Below are positions 30,986 through 38,887 of a DNA stretch of 42,579 nucleotides, in pieces. The stretch's first letter is position 1. Each line of letters opens with the position of its first letter. A model generated the notes under the pieces. It had not been told where the DNA came from. It saw only the letters and a list, made by a program, of their open reading frames with translations, and did not search any database. Origin of the DNA: CAYHMW01 sp964357925 (GTDB taxonomy: Bacteria > Patescibacteriota > Microgenomatia > UBA8517); assembly GCA_964357925.1 (NCBI GenBank), contig CAYHMW010000007.1:1-42579 (forward strand). Direction: 5' to 3'. Position numbers and translations under genes: made by a program.

Positions 30986-32106
30986 TTTATGGTTATGAAT
31001 TTTTTCTTACCGACTTTTATCTTGTCGCCGCTTTGCGGGGTGTAGGTAAAATCTGTAATTGTTGAGCCGTTAACATCAACTGCGTTTTGCGATATTAAAC
31101 GTTTGGCTTCGGAAACTGTCATGCCGGTTTCTGCGATTGTTGTGGCCAAGTTTCCAGATGCTTCAATTTCTTCCGAGAAATCAGGAGTTTTATTTTGAAA
31201 GGTTGATTCAAAATGATTTTGAGCATTTTTAGACGCCTCCTCACCATGTATTTGGCGAACTAAATCACTGGCTAAGAGCTTTTTCTGAATCATACTGTCT
31301 TTATTTGGCAGTGCAAGATCCGTGAGGAGTTCAAAGCCTGGTTCAATTAGTGAATCAGGGAGCGCCATAATTTTTCCATAAATATCTTCTCCCGAATCTG
31401 ATAAGTTAATGACATTGCCTTCAGTCTTCCCCATTTTTTTGCCAGAAGGATCAGTTAACAATTTCATTGTAAGAATGTACTTCTCTTTGTTTTTTAGTGT
31501 TTTGAGAAGTGTCCTCCCTGGGAGCATGTTGAACAGTTGATCATTACCGCCTATCTCTAAATCGACATCCATAAAGAGAGAATCATAGCCTTGCATAAGT
31601 GGATATAGGAATTCGTGGAGGTGGATTGGCTTACCAGCTTTTAGGCGCTCTTGGAACATATCACGCTCGATAAATTGTTGAACGGTAAAATTTGATGTTA
31701 GCTCAAGAATGTCTTCAAAATTCAGTTTTGCCAACCAATCAGAGTTGAATTTAATTTCTGCTGCATTTTCGCCTTCAAAATTGAGGATTTTACTTGCTTG
31801 AGCTTTGTAATCTTTAAGATTTTCTTGGACTTCGTGCTTTGTGAGGCGTTGCCGTGCTGCGCTTTTGTCAGTTGGATCTCCGACCATTGCTGTGAAGTCT
31901 CCTATTAGGAAGATTACTTTGTGGCCGAGTTTTTGGAATTGCGAGAGCTTTCTAAGTCCAATAAAGTTTCCTATGTGAAGGCTTGGGGCTGTTGGATCGA
32001 AACCTTGATAAAGTGTGATTTTACGTTGTTGAAGCAAATCGACTAGAGCTTCCTTTGATGGAAGAATGTTTTCCACGCCTCTACTTAAGATTTGATCGAT
32101 AGTCAT
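30982..32106 (-). CDS. tyrS: Tyrosyl-tRNA synthetase
   Basis: The 374-aa class I synthetase charges tRNA-Tyr. The HIGH-type motif is HIGN (residues 44-47), and the KMSKS-type loop is KKMGKTEG (about residue 225). The tyrosine pocket segments YQGFDPT and GGNDQLFN are recognisable. A C-terminal S4 RNA-binding domain (about 310-374) includes SEAKRLISQNAVDVNG. The stop overlaps the downstream small membrane gene by four bases. A -10-like TATAGA (minus strand 32115-32120) ends eight bases before the ATG. Confidence 0.95.
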   Translation of the reverse strand: MTIDQILSRGVENILPSKEALVDLLQQRKITLYQGFDPTAPSLHIGNFIGLRKLSQFQKLGHKVIFLIGDFTAMVGDPTDKSAARQRLTKHEVQENLKDYKAQASKILNFEGENAAEIKFNSDWLAKLNFEDILELTSNFTVQQFIERDMFQERLKAGKPIHLHEFLYPLMQGYDSLFMDVDLEIGGNDQLFNMLPGRTLLKTLKNKEKYILTMKLLTDPSGKKMGKTEGNVINLSDSGEDIYGKIMALPDSLIEPGFELLTDLALPNKDSMIQKKLLASDLVRQIHGEEASKNAQNHFESTFQNKTPDFSEEIEASGNLATTIAETGMTVSEAKRLISQNAVDVNGSTITDFTYTPQSGDKIKVGKKKFITIK

Positions 32107-32150
32107 TAGTATAGTCTATATGAAGTGTGAAAATTAGGCTAGAGATGATG

Positions 32151-32156
32151 TAGAAT
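32151..32156 (+). promoter_or_regulatory. Putative -10 element (TAGAAT) of the penicillin-binding protein gene
   Basis: TAGAAT ends five bases before ATG 32162 and there is no Shine-Dalgarno sequence, so a leaderless mRNA is likely. The TTG at 32156 that opens the frame two codons earlier overlaps the end of this element and is not a credible start. Confidence 0.5.
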
Positions 32157-32161
32157 TGGTA

Positions 32162-34747
32162 ATGGCTACTTGGAAAGAGCGGGCAAGGATGAGACGGAGA
32201 CGACGTGATCGTTTTGGGCTTGGTGAGCACGGGGCAATGATTGGCAGACGAACACAGGGAGTCAACTATTTGAGGTTTGCTAAGTTTGCTTTTGTTGGTG
32301 CGACTATTTTGGCTGTTCTTGCTTTTGTGTCTGTGCCTCTTCTTGCTTTTACTCTCCCTTCTCCTGATCAAGTTGTGCGGCGAGAAGGATTTTCGACTAA
32401 AATTTTGGATCGCAATGGTGAGGTTTTATACGACATATTTACAGACGAAAGGCGTACCCCTGTAGAGCTGCCTCAGGTGCCTCAGGATCTTCGGAATGCT
32501 ACTGTTGCGGTGGAAGATAAAAATTTTTATAAACACAAAGGTTATGATTTGACGGCATACCCGAGGGCAATATTCAACATTTTTTTCAAAGGCAAACTTC
32601 AAGGTGGTTCCACACTAACTCAGCAGCTTGTTAAAAATACACTTTTGACTTCTGAGCGTACCATTACGAGGAAAATTAAGGAATTTGTTTTGTCTGTCCA
32701 AATTGAGAGCCGATTTAATAAAGATGATATTTTGCAAATGTATCTCAATGAAGCTCCCTATGGTGGGACTGCTTGGGGTGTGGAATCTGCTTCTGAGATA
32801 TATTTTGGCAAAAAAGTATCTGAGTTAAATTTGTTAGAGTCTGCTTTTTTGGCTGGACTGCCACAGAGACCGTCTGCGTATTCACCATACTCTTCGACTC
32901 CTGAAGCTTATAAAGAGAGAACGAAGGGGGTGCTTCGGCGTATGCGTGAGGATGGGTATATTACGCGTGAACAGGAGGAGGAATCGGTTTCCGGAATTGA
33001 TAGTCTGGAGTTTCAGGGAATGGGGGCGAGCTTTAAGGCGCCGCATTTTGTACAGTATGTGCAGGCACAACTTGAAGAAAAGTATGGTGAGCGACTTGTG
33101 CAACAAGGCGGCTTGACTGTTACTACAACACTTGAGCTTCCGCTGCAGGAAAAGGCGCAGGAGATTGTGACTGATGAGATTGCGAATGCGGAAGGGCTTA
33201 AGATAGGTAATGGTGCAGCAGTTGTAATGGACTCAAATACTGGAGAAGTCCTTGCAATGGTTGGATCGAAGGATTTTAATGCGGAGGACTACGATGGACA
33301 GGTAAATGTCACGCTTTCTCTGCGACAGCCTGGATCGTCTTTGAAACCTTTTGTTTACTTGGCTGGGCTGCAGAGAGGTTATACTGCTTCGAGCTTGTTT
33401 GTGGACGCCCTAACTTCGTTTCCCGGTGGGGCTAATCTGCCCGAATACAAGCCTGAAAATTATGATGGTAAGTATCGTGGTCCCATGCAGATGCGCTATG
33501 CGTTGGGCAATTCTATAAATGTACCAGCTGTAAAAATGGTAGCACTGGTCGGTGTCGAGGAAGTTCTTGATGCTGCGTACAATGTGGGATTTGATAGTCT
33601 GGAGCCAACACGTGAGACCTTGAGTCGCGTCGGACTCTCTGTGGCACTTGGTGGTGGTGAGGTGCGCCTCCTGGATCTTACAGGAGGCTACGGTGTGCTT
33701 TTAAATGGTGGGCGTGAGCTGAATCCAATTTCAATTTTAAAGGTAGTTGACCGAGATGGGAAGGTACTCGAAGAGACGAAAATTAAAGAAGGTAAGGAAA
33801 TAATTGAACCAGGACATGCTTTTATTCTAACTAATATTTTGTCAGACAATGAGGCACGCACTGAGATCTTTGGTCCTAATTCTCTACTTCGAATTCCTGG
33901 TCGTCAGATTGCTGTTAAGACTGGTACAACAAACGATAAGAGGGATAACTGGGCAATTGGAGGAGATCCAAACATTGTTGTAGGGGTTTGGGTTGGAAAT
34001 AATGATAATTCCCCCATGACAAATGTTGCTTCTGGAGTCTCAGGGGCCACTCCTATTTGGAGAAAGATTCTCCTCGCCACACTCGAAGGTAGACCAGTTG
34101 ATAATTTTACTCGACCAGATGATATTGTTGAGGTTAGGGTTGATACTGTCTCTGGATATCTATCCCATGATGGTTTTCCTGATCGGATGGAGTACTTTAT
34201 GAAAGGTACTGAACCGTCTGACGATGTTGTTCATCAAAAGGTAAAACTTTGTCGTGGTGAAGAAAAGTTAGCGACGCCTTCACAGGTTGCGGCAAGTGAT
34301 TTTGTCGAGCGAGAGTTCGTTGTTCTGAGGGAGGAAGATCCGACTGCAGCGGCTGGGACCGAAAATAAGTGGCAAAAGGGAATACTTGAATGGATAGGGA
34401 CACTCTCAAGTGATCAGAGAAAGCTTTATGAATTTCCCACTGAGTTTTGTGGTGGTGGGAGTCTGGCTCCGCTAAACGTTGAGTTTATTGAACCCCGCGA
34501 TCGTGACTCGAATTTAGGTAGCAAGTTTATGGTTCGTTTTACTGTTGATAGCGTGAATGAGATCAAGGAGATGAGGCTTGAAATCGATGGCGTTTTGGTA
34601 AGGAGCTATACTGGCGCGCCGTATACATACGACGCGGATTTATCAGTTGGGGTGCATACGCTTCGAGCAATTGGGGTAGACAGCAAAAATAATGAATCTG
34701 ATAGGAAGATTACGATTGGTGTTGGTGTGCCTTGGGATGAAGAATAG
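32162..34747 (+). CDS. Class A penicillin-binding protein (PBP1A-type)
   Basis: From ATG 32162 the protein has 861 aa. An Arg-rich cytoplasmic tail and one helix (about 39-62) lead to a GT51 glycosyltransferase domain with the catalytic VEDKNFYKHKG (about 116-126) and GGSTLTQQLVKN. The transpeptidase domain has SSLK (SxxK, about 392), SIN (SxN, about 450) and KTGTT (about 586). An Ig-like domain is at the C-terminus (about 770-855). It polymerises and cross-links peptidoglycan. It is divergent from tyrS and its last 38 bases overlap the end of pheT. Confidence 0.93.
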   Translation: MATWKERARMRRRRRDRFGLGEHGAMIGRRTQGVNYLRFAKFAFVGATILAVLAFVSVPLLAFTLPSPDQVVRREGFSTKILDRNGEVLYDIFTDERRTPVELPQVPQDLRNATVAVEDKNFYKHKGYDLTAYPRAIFNIFFKGKLQGGSTLTQQLVKNTLLTSERTITRKIKEFVLSVQIESRFNKDDILQMYLNEAPYGGTAWGVESASEIYFGKKVSELNLLESAFLAGLPQRPSAYSPYSSTPEAYKERTKGVLRRMREDGYITREQEEESVSGIDSLEFQGMGASFKAPHFVQYVQAQLEEKYGERLVQQGGLTVTTTLELPLQEKAQEIVTDEIANAEGLKIGNGAAVVMDSNTGEVLAMVGSKDFNAEDYDGQVNVTLSLRQPGSSLKPFVYLAGLQRGYTASSLFVDALTSFPGGANLPEYKPENYDGKYRGPMQMRYALGNSINVPAVKMVALVGVEEVLDAAYNVGFDSLEPTRETLSRVGLSVALGGGEVRLLDLTGGYGVLLNGGRELNPISILKVVDRDGKVLEETKIKEGKEIIEPGHAFILTNILSDNEARTEIFGPNSLLRIPGRQIAVKTGTTNDKRDNWAIGGDPNIVVGVWVGNNDNSPMTNVASGVSGATPIWRKILLATLEGRPVDNFTRPDDIVEVRVDTVSGYLSHDGFPDRMEYFMKGTEPSDDVVHQKVKLCRGEEKLATPSQVAASDFVEREFVVLREEDPTAAAGTENKWQKGILEWIGTLSSDQRKLYEFPTEFCGGGSLAPLNVEFIEPRDRDSNLGSKFMVRFTVDSVNEIKEMRLEIDGVLVRSYTGAPYTYDADLSVGVHTLRAIGVDSKNNESDRKITIGVGVPWDEE

Positions 34748-36644
34748 TTTTTTCAACTAAGGCTCTGAGTCTTGCGACTTCTTTATTGTCGAGTGTTTTT
34801 TCTGGATGTTGGAAGTAAAGTCTCAAAGTGTGTGCACGACGATAAATGTCTATAAGTTCAACCTTTTTGATCAGTTTATTTAATTGAAGTACTTTTTCTA
34901 ATATCTCGCCTACTCCGTGGTTTTCTGGAAGGTTGATTGTAATGTCCTCTATGTGTGGAGGATGTTTTGGAATATCGTTAATTGTTTTTATTTTATTTAT
35001 GTGTCTTAGAAATTGGTTTATGTTAAGCTCGTAGTAGATTCTCCCTGTATCTGTTGCATCGATAGTACCTATTTTTTCATTTGCAACAGAAATTGTTAAC
35101 GCCTGTTTGCTTGATGGTTTTAGTGAGTAAGCGCTAAATTGCGATCCCAAGAAATGCTCGAGTATGCCCTTCCCGACTCTGAAATTGTGGCCCTTAATTA
35201 TGCCAGCAAGTGTAAGTTCTTCTGTTGGTAAGTCACCAGCTTTTTTGTGGTAGATGTTTGCTATTTCAAAAATATGAAAGGGTTCAGTCGCGTGTAAATT
35301 ATCCTCAAGTACTTTTTGAAGCGATGGCTTCAATGAAGTGCGCATGTATTCAGTATCAGATCCAAGAGGGTTTTTTAGTTTTACAGCATTATTTCCTGCC
35401 TGGACTTTTCCTACGAGTGCAAGAGTATATACTTCAATGCCACCGAGCTTTTGTAGCTCTTGTTTTACAGAGTCGAGAGCATTAAAAAGTATGTTTGGCG
35501 TTTTAATTTTTTCAGGAAGTAGCCCGGCCATGAGAAGTGAGGGAAGATTATGATAGCCTTCGATGCGTGCGATTTCTTCAATTACATCTTCGGAGATCTT
35601 AACATCGTTTGTTCTCCAGGTAGGTGGTGTCACGAGGAGAGTATCTTTATTCCACTGAGACAGGAAACCCAGAGAAGTTAAGTAGTTTAGAATGTTTGCT
35701 TTTGGTAAATTGACACCTAAGAGCTGATCGATTTTTGTTTTATCGACTTTAATCTGCTGTTTTTTGGGTGGCTTTGGAAAGTTGTCGTAGATTTTTGAAA
35801 TTATCGTTGCACCACAGATTTCTTGATATAAATGTACGCCTTTGATAATAGCTTCCTGCCCTAAATAGGGGTCTACCCCCTTTTCGTTGATTATGGCGGC
35901 CATTGTTCTGATTCCTGTTGACATCGAAGTTTTCCTTATGTGTACAGGATCAATATTGTCGACAAAGAACAAAATTGATTTGGTAGTATCGTCTACCACT
36001 GTATTTTTAGTTCCCAGAACTCCTGGTAAGTCGATAATGCTCCCTTGCCCATTGTCAAAAACAATGTCGCCGCCTTTTAAGGTGTAAGTTTTATTATCGA
36101 GTCCAATAAGACATTCCTTTTTATTGGATTCCCTTACAATAAGTTGACCACTCAGTAATTTATTGTAATCAAAAACATGTGTTGGATGACCCAAATCAAG
36201 CATCACGTAATTTGTAATATCGACTACTGCATTTAGAGAGCGAATGCCTGCTGCCTCAAGGCGTTTGATCATCCAAGAGGGGGATTTTGTGTTTTTAATA
36301 TCGGTAAGGGCTATTGCGAGAATGCGGCGCACTAGATTAGGATCAGATTTAATAGTCAGTTTTAGTGGAGTTTTGCTCCTTGGGAGATTGGTGTCAATCT
36401 CTTTTAGAGAGGCTTTGATGTCAAAGCGTGGTAGGATTGCTGCCGCCTCTCTTGCAATACCTCGGGAGCTCATAATGTCTACCCTATTAGTGGTGACTTC
36501 AATGTCATAGATGTAATCTCCATCAATTTTTCTGACACTTTCGACAGAGGGGCCGCAAAGTGAGAGATATTTTGCAATATCTTCGGGGCTTGCCTTTGTA
36601 TTTAAGTGTTCAAGCAGGTGACTATGTAGTATTCGGATGTTCAT
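34710..36644 (-). CDS. pheT: Phenylalanyl-tRNA synthetase beta subunit, short form
   Basis: The protein has 644 aa against about 790 usual in bacteria. The EMAP-like tRNA-binding domain, normally residues 40-150, is missing. The sequence passes straight from the N-terminal SPEDIAKYL helix to YDIEVTTNRVDIMSSRGIARE. The B3/B4 editing domain (with VVDITNYVMLDLGHPTHVFD), B5 domain, catalytic-like core and a C-terminal FDX-ACB domain (about 555-640) are present. It forms the alpha2-beta2 enzyme with PheS, one base upstream. The short form is common in reduced genomes. Confidence 0.93.
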   Translation of the reverse strand: MNIRILHSHLLEHLNTKASPEDIAKYLSLCGPSVESVRKIDGDYIYDIEVTTNRVDIMSSRGIAREAAAILPRFDIKASLKEIDTNLPRSKTPLKLTIKSDPNLVRRILAIALTDIKNTKSPSWMIKRLEAAGIRSLNAVVDITNYVMLDLGHPTHVFDYNKLLSGQLIVRESNKKECLIGLDNKTYTLKGGDIVFDNGQGSIIDLPGVLGTKNTVVDDTTKSILFFVDNIDPVHIRKTSMSTGIRTMAAIINEKGVDPYLGQEAIIKGVHLYQEICGATIISKIYDNFPKPPKKQQIKVDKTKIDQLLGVNLPKANILNYLTSLGFLSQWNKDTLLVTPPTWRTNDVKISEDVIEEIARIEGYHNLPSLLMAGLLPEKIKTPNILFNALDSVKQELQKLGGIEVYTLALVGKVQAGNNAVKLKNPLGSDTEYMRTSLKPSLQKVLEDNLHATEPFHIFEIANIYHKKAGDLPTEELTLAGIIKGHNFRVGKGILEHFLGSQFSAYSLKPSSKQALTISVANEKIGTIDATDTGRIYYELNINQFLRHINKIKTINDIPKHPPHIEDITINLPENHGVGEILEKVLQLNKLIKKVELIDIYRRAHTLRLYFQHPEKTLDNKEVARLRALVEKTILHPKAHQHQS

Positions 36645-36645
36645 T

Positions 36646-37665
36646 TTAGAATTGTGTGAGATATCTCAGATCTGTGCTATAGATTTTCCTAATATCGTTA
36701 AGGCCAGCCTTTACCATTAGCACACGTTCTACTCCCCAACCGAAAGCAAAACCAGTGTAGGTATTTGGGTCTATGCTCCCGTGTCTTAATACCTCTGGAT
36801 GTACCATGCCTGCGCCGCCGATTTCGAGCCAGCCTGCTTTGCAGAGTTTGCAACCTCGACCATTGCATGCACCGCAGCTTACATCGACTTCGAAGGAAGG
36901 CTCTGTGAATGGAAAGTTGTATGGCCTAATGCGCGTTTTGCGCTCTGTTCCAAAGTAAGTTTTGGCGAAATAGTCGAGTGTGCCACGAAGGTGAGAAATC
37001 GAAATTCCTTTATCGACAACTAACCCTTCGAATTGGTGGAACATTGGAACATGACTAATATCTGATTGTCTTCTGTAACATTTTGCGATATTGATCATGC
37101 GAATTGGTGGTAGACCAGCCTCTTTCATCTCGCGGACTTGGCCAGAACTGGTATGTGGGGTCAATACCATTGGGCCGAGTGAGTCGCTTGGGGTTTCGTC
37201 AACCAAAAAAGTTTCCCATTCATCGCGGGCTGGATGATTTTTGTCAAAGCCCAAGGATTCAAAGGCGTAGTAATCCCATTCGACCTCTGGGTGCATTGTG
37301 CGAACGAACCCAATTTGGCTGAAGGTCGTTGTAATTTCATCTATTGCTTGTGTGATAAGGTGTAGATGGCCCACGGTTGGTGTGATGCCTGGGACTGTGA
37401 TATCAAAATCCTTTTCCTTTTTTTGGAAGACTGATTGTGAGGCGTTGGCAAGTTCTTTAAGGAGTGTGTCTTTTGTCTCGTTAATAAGGTTCCCGACGTG
37501 AGCACGTTCGGATTCTGGGATGTCTTTGATTTTTTTGAAAAGAGTTGTCAGAGCGCCTGATCGACCAAGGTACTCGATGCGTAGTTTTTCCAGAGATTCG
37601 AGGGATCTGGCTTCTGAAATCGTGGTTACAGCGATATTTCTTAGATTTGTGATCTCATCACGCAT
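36646..37665 (-). CDS. pheS: Phenylalanyl-tRNA synthetase alpha subunit
   Basis: The 339-aa class II catalytic subunit has an N-terminal coiled-coil (residues 1-80) with YLGRSGALT, motif 2 around KCYRRQSDISHVPMFHQFEGL (read as two overlapping parts), and motif 3 GFAFGWGVERVLML-like sequence near the C-terminus. A four-cysteine cluster C-x2-C-x4-C-x2-C (about 256-267) is typical of many bacterial PheS proteins. It follows rplT after four bases, the conserved order infC-rpmI-rplT-pheS-pheT. Confidence 0.95.
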   Translation of the reverse strand: MRDEITNLRNIAVTTISEARSLESLEKLRIEYLGRSGALTTLFKKIKDIPESERAHVGNLINETKDTLLKELANASQSVFQKKEKDFDITVPGITPTVGHLHLITQAIDEITTTFSQIGFVRTMHPEVEWDYYAFESLGFDKNHPARDEWETFLVDETPSDSLGPMVLTPHTSSGQVREMKEAGLPPIRMINIAKCYRRQSDISHVPMFHQFEGLVVDKGISISHLRGTLDYFAKTYFGTERKTRIRPYNFPFTEPSFEVDVSCGACNGRGCKLCKAGWLEIGGAGMVHPEVLRHGSIDPNTYTGFAFGWGVERVLMVKAGLNDIRKIYSTDLRYLTQF

Positions 37666-37669
37666 GAAG

Positions 37670-38020
37670 CTAGTTTAGCGCGCTTTTGGCTTCTTCTGCT
37701 AGTGCCTTAAAGCCTTCTTTATCATTTGTTGCGATGTCGCTTAACATTTTGCGGTTTAGTTCGATGCCGGCTTTTTTGAGAGCACTGATAAATGTGTTGT
37801 AGGTTAAGCCGTGTTCACGTACTCCCGCATTGATTCTTATGTTCCAAAGGCTACGGAAATTGCGCTTTTTTTGTTTCCTTCCAACATAGGCATATTGGCC
37901 TGCATGAAGTATGGCTTCTTTTGCGGTCTTAACTCTTTTTCGTCTTGCATTTTTAAAGCCTTTAGCTTCACTTTTGATCTTTCTGTGGCGCCTGGCTCCG
38001 ATGGATTTTGTTCGTGACAT
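37670..38020 (-). CDS. rplT: 50S ribosomal protein L20
   Basis: The 116-aa basic protein has the L20 signature segments KSEAKGFKNARRKRVKTA, HAGQYAYVGRKQKKR and FRSLWNIRINAG. L20 is an early-binding assembly protein of the 50S subunit. It starts one base after the rpmI stop. I see no L20-binding mimic upstream of rpmI. Confidence 0.95.
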   Translation of the reverse strand: MSRTKSIGARRHRKIKSEAKGFKNARRKRVKTAKEAILHAGQYAYVGRKQKKRNFRSLWNIRINAGVREHGLTYNTFISALKKAGIELNRKMLSDIATNDKEGFKALAEEAKSALN

Positions 38021-38021
38021 A

Positions 38022-38246
38022 TTAAATAATTTTCAATGTTTTGTTTTTTTTGCGAACACCTAGCATTTTTCGTAGCTTAATTGCATATTTCCCCTTTACT
38101 TCGACAGCCTGCGCGAGCCTTCTCTTTTGGCGGCTACTTTTTTTGACGTTGAGATGTCCAGTAAAGCTACGCCTTCGCATGAGCTTTCCAGTGGCTGTTA
38201 CCTTAAATCTTTTACTTGCTGATTTTTTAGTTTTCTGTTTCGGCAT
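38022..38246 (-). CDS. rpmI: 50S ribosomal protein L35
   Basis: The 74-aa very basic protein begins MPKQKTKKSASKRFKVTATG, the L35 signature, followed by LMRRRSFTGH. The start lies 20 bases inside the infC gene, in a different frame, which suggests translational coupling to infC. Confidence 0.95.
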   Translation of the reverse strand: MPKQKTKKSASKRFKVTATGKLMRRRSFTGHLNVKKSSRQKRRLAQAVEVKGKYAIKLRKMLGVRKKNKTLKII

Positions 38247-38799
38247 TTTTTTGTTTTTTGCTTTGCGATATTACCATAGTAAGATGTCTTCCGTTAAATT
38301 TTGGTTCCATATCTAAAATTATTGTAAAACGACTTTGCGCTCTTAGATCGACAAGGGTCTTATTTAAGACCTTGTAACCAAAGTCCTTGCTGTCCATTTG
38401 CCTACCCTTAAAGACGACAGATGCTCGGACCTTGTTTCCTTCGTCAAGGAATTCTTTTACTCTTTTCAAGCGAGTTTGGTAATCCTGTTCTGCGATAAAT
38501 GGGCTAAAGCGTATTTCTTTTACTTCTCCCCCTTTAGCTTTTTTCTTTTGTTCCTTTAGCTTTTTTTCCTCTTTGTATCTAAACTTGCCGAAATTGGCTA
38601 TTTTTACCACAGGCGGTGTTATGTGCGTGGCAATTTGAATAAGGTCTAATCCATCCTTTCTTGCCAGCTCAAGTGCTTCTAAAATAGGCATAACTCCGAT
38701 TTGTGTTCCGTCTGCACCGATAACTCGAACCTCAGCGGCCGTAATTTGGTCGTTGATGACCCAGTTTCCGTAGTCAGCGTTTTTGTTATTTATCTTCAA
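38227..38799 (-). CDS. infC: Translation initiation factor IF-3
   Basis: The 190-aa protein has the N-domain WVINDQITAAEVRVIGADG (about residues 13-31), the lysine-rich linker (KEEKKLKEQKKKAK) and the C-domain FIAEQDYQTRLKRVKEFL. IF-3 prevents premature subunit joining and monitors the start codon. The best start is TTG 38799; no in-frame ATG or GTG lies upstream and no Shine-Dalgarno sequence is visible. Unusual start codons are a known autoregulatory device of infC in other bacteria, although there it is AUU. Confidence 0.93.
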   Translation of the reverse strand: MKINNKNADYGNWVINDQITAAEVRVIGADGTQIGVMPILEALELARKDGLDLIQIATHITPPVVKIANFGKFRYKEEKKLKEQKKKAKGGEVKEIRFSPFIAEQDYQTRLKRVKEFLDEGNKVRASVVFKGRQMDSKDFGYKVLNKTLVDLRAQSRFTIILDMEPKFNGRHLTMVISQSKKQKNAETEN

Positions 38800-38835
38800 G
38801 TTAAAACAATGATATAAGTCCGATTTGAGGTTTTG

Positions 38836-38864
38836 ATTTTACCAAATTTAATGTAAATTCACAA
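38836..38864 (-). promoter_or_regulatory. Putative promoter of the infC operon
   Basis: On the minus strand TTGTGA (38864-38859) and TAAAAT (38841-38836) are separated by exactly 17 bases. The predicted transcript start near 38829 gives a leader of about 30 bases before TTG 38799. Confidence 0.55.
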
Positions 38865-38887
38865 TTTTTGCAGTAAAGTGTGGATGA

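Noticed and set aside
37997..38300. L20-type autoregulatory leader or riboswitch before rpmI
   Set aside because: rpmI starts inside infC with no intergenic space, and I see no structured element there beyond ordinary coding sequence.
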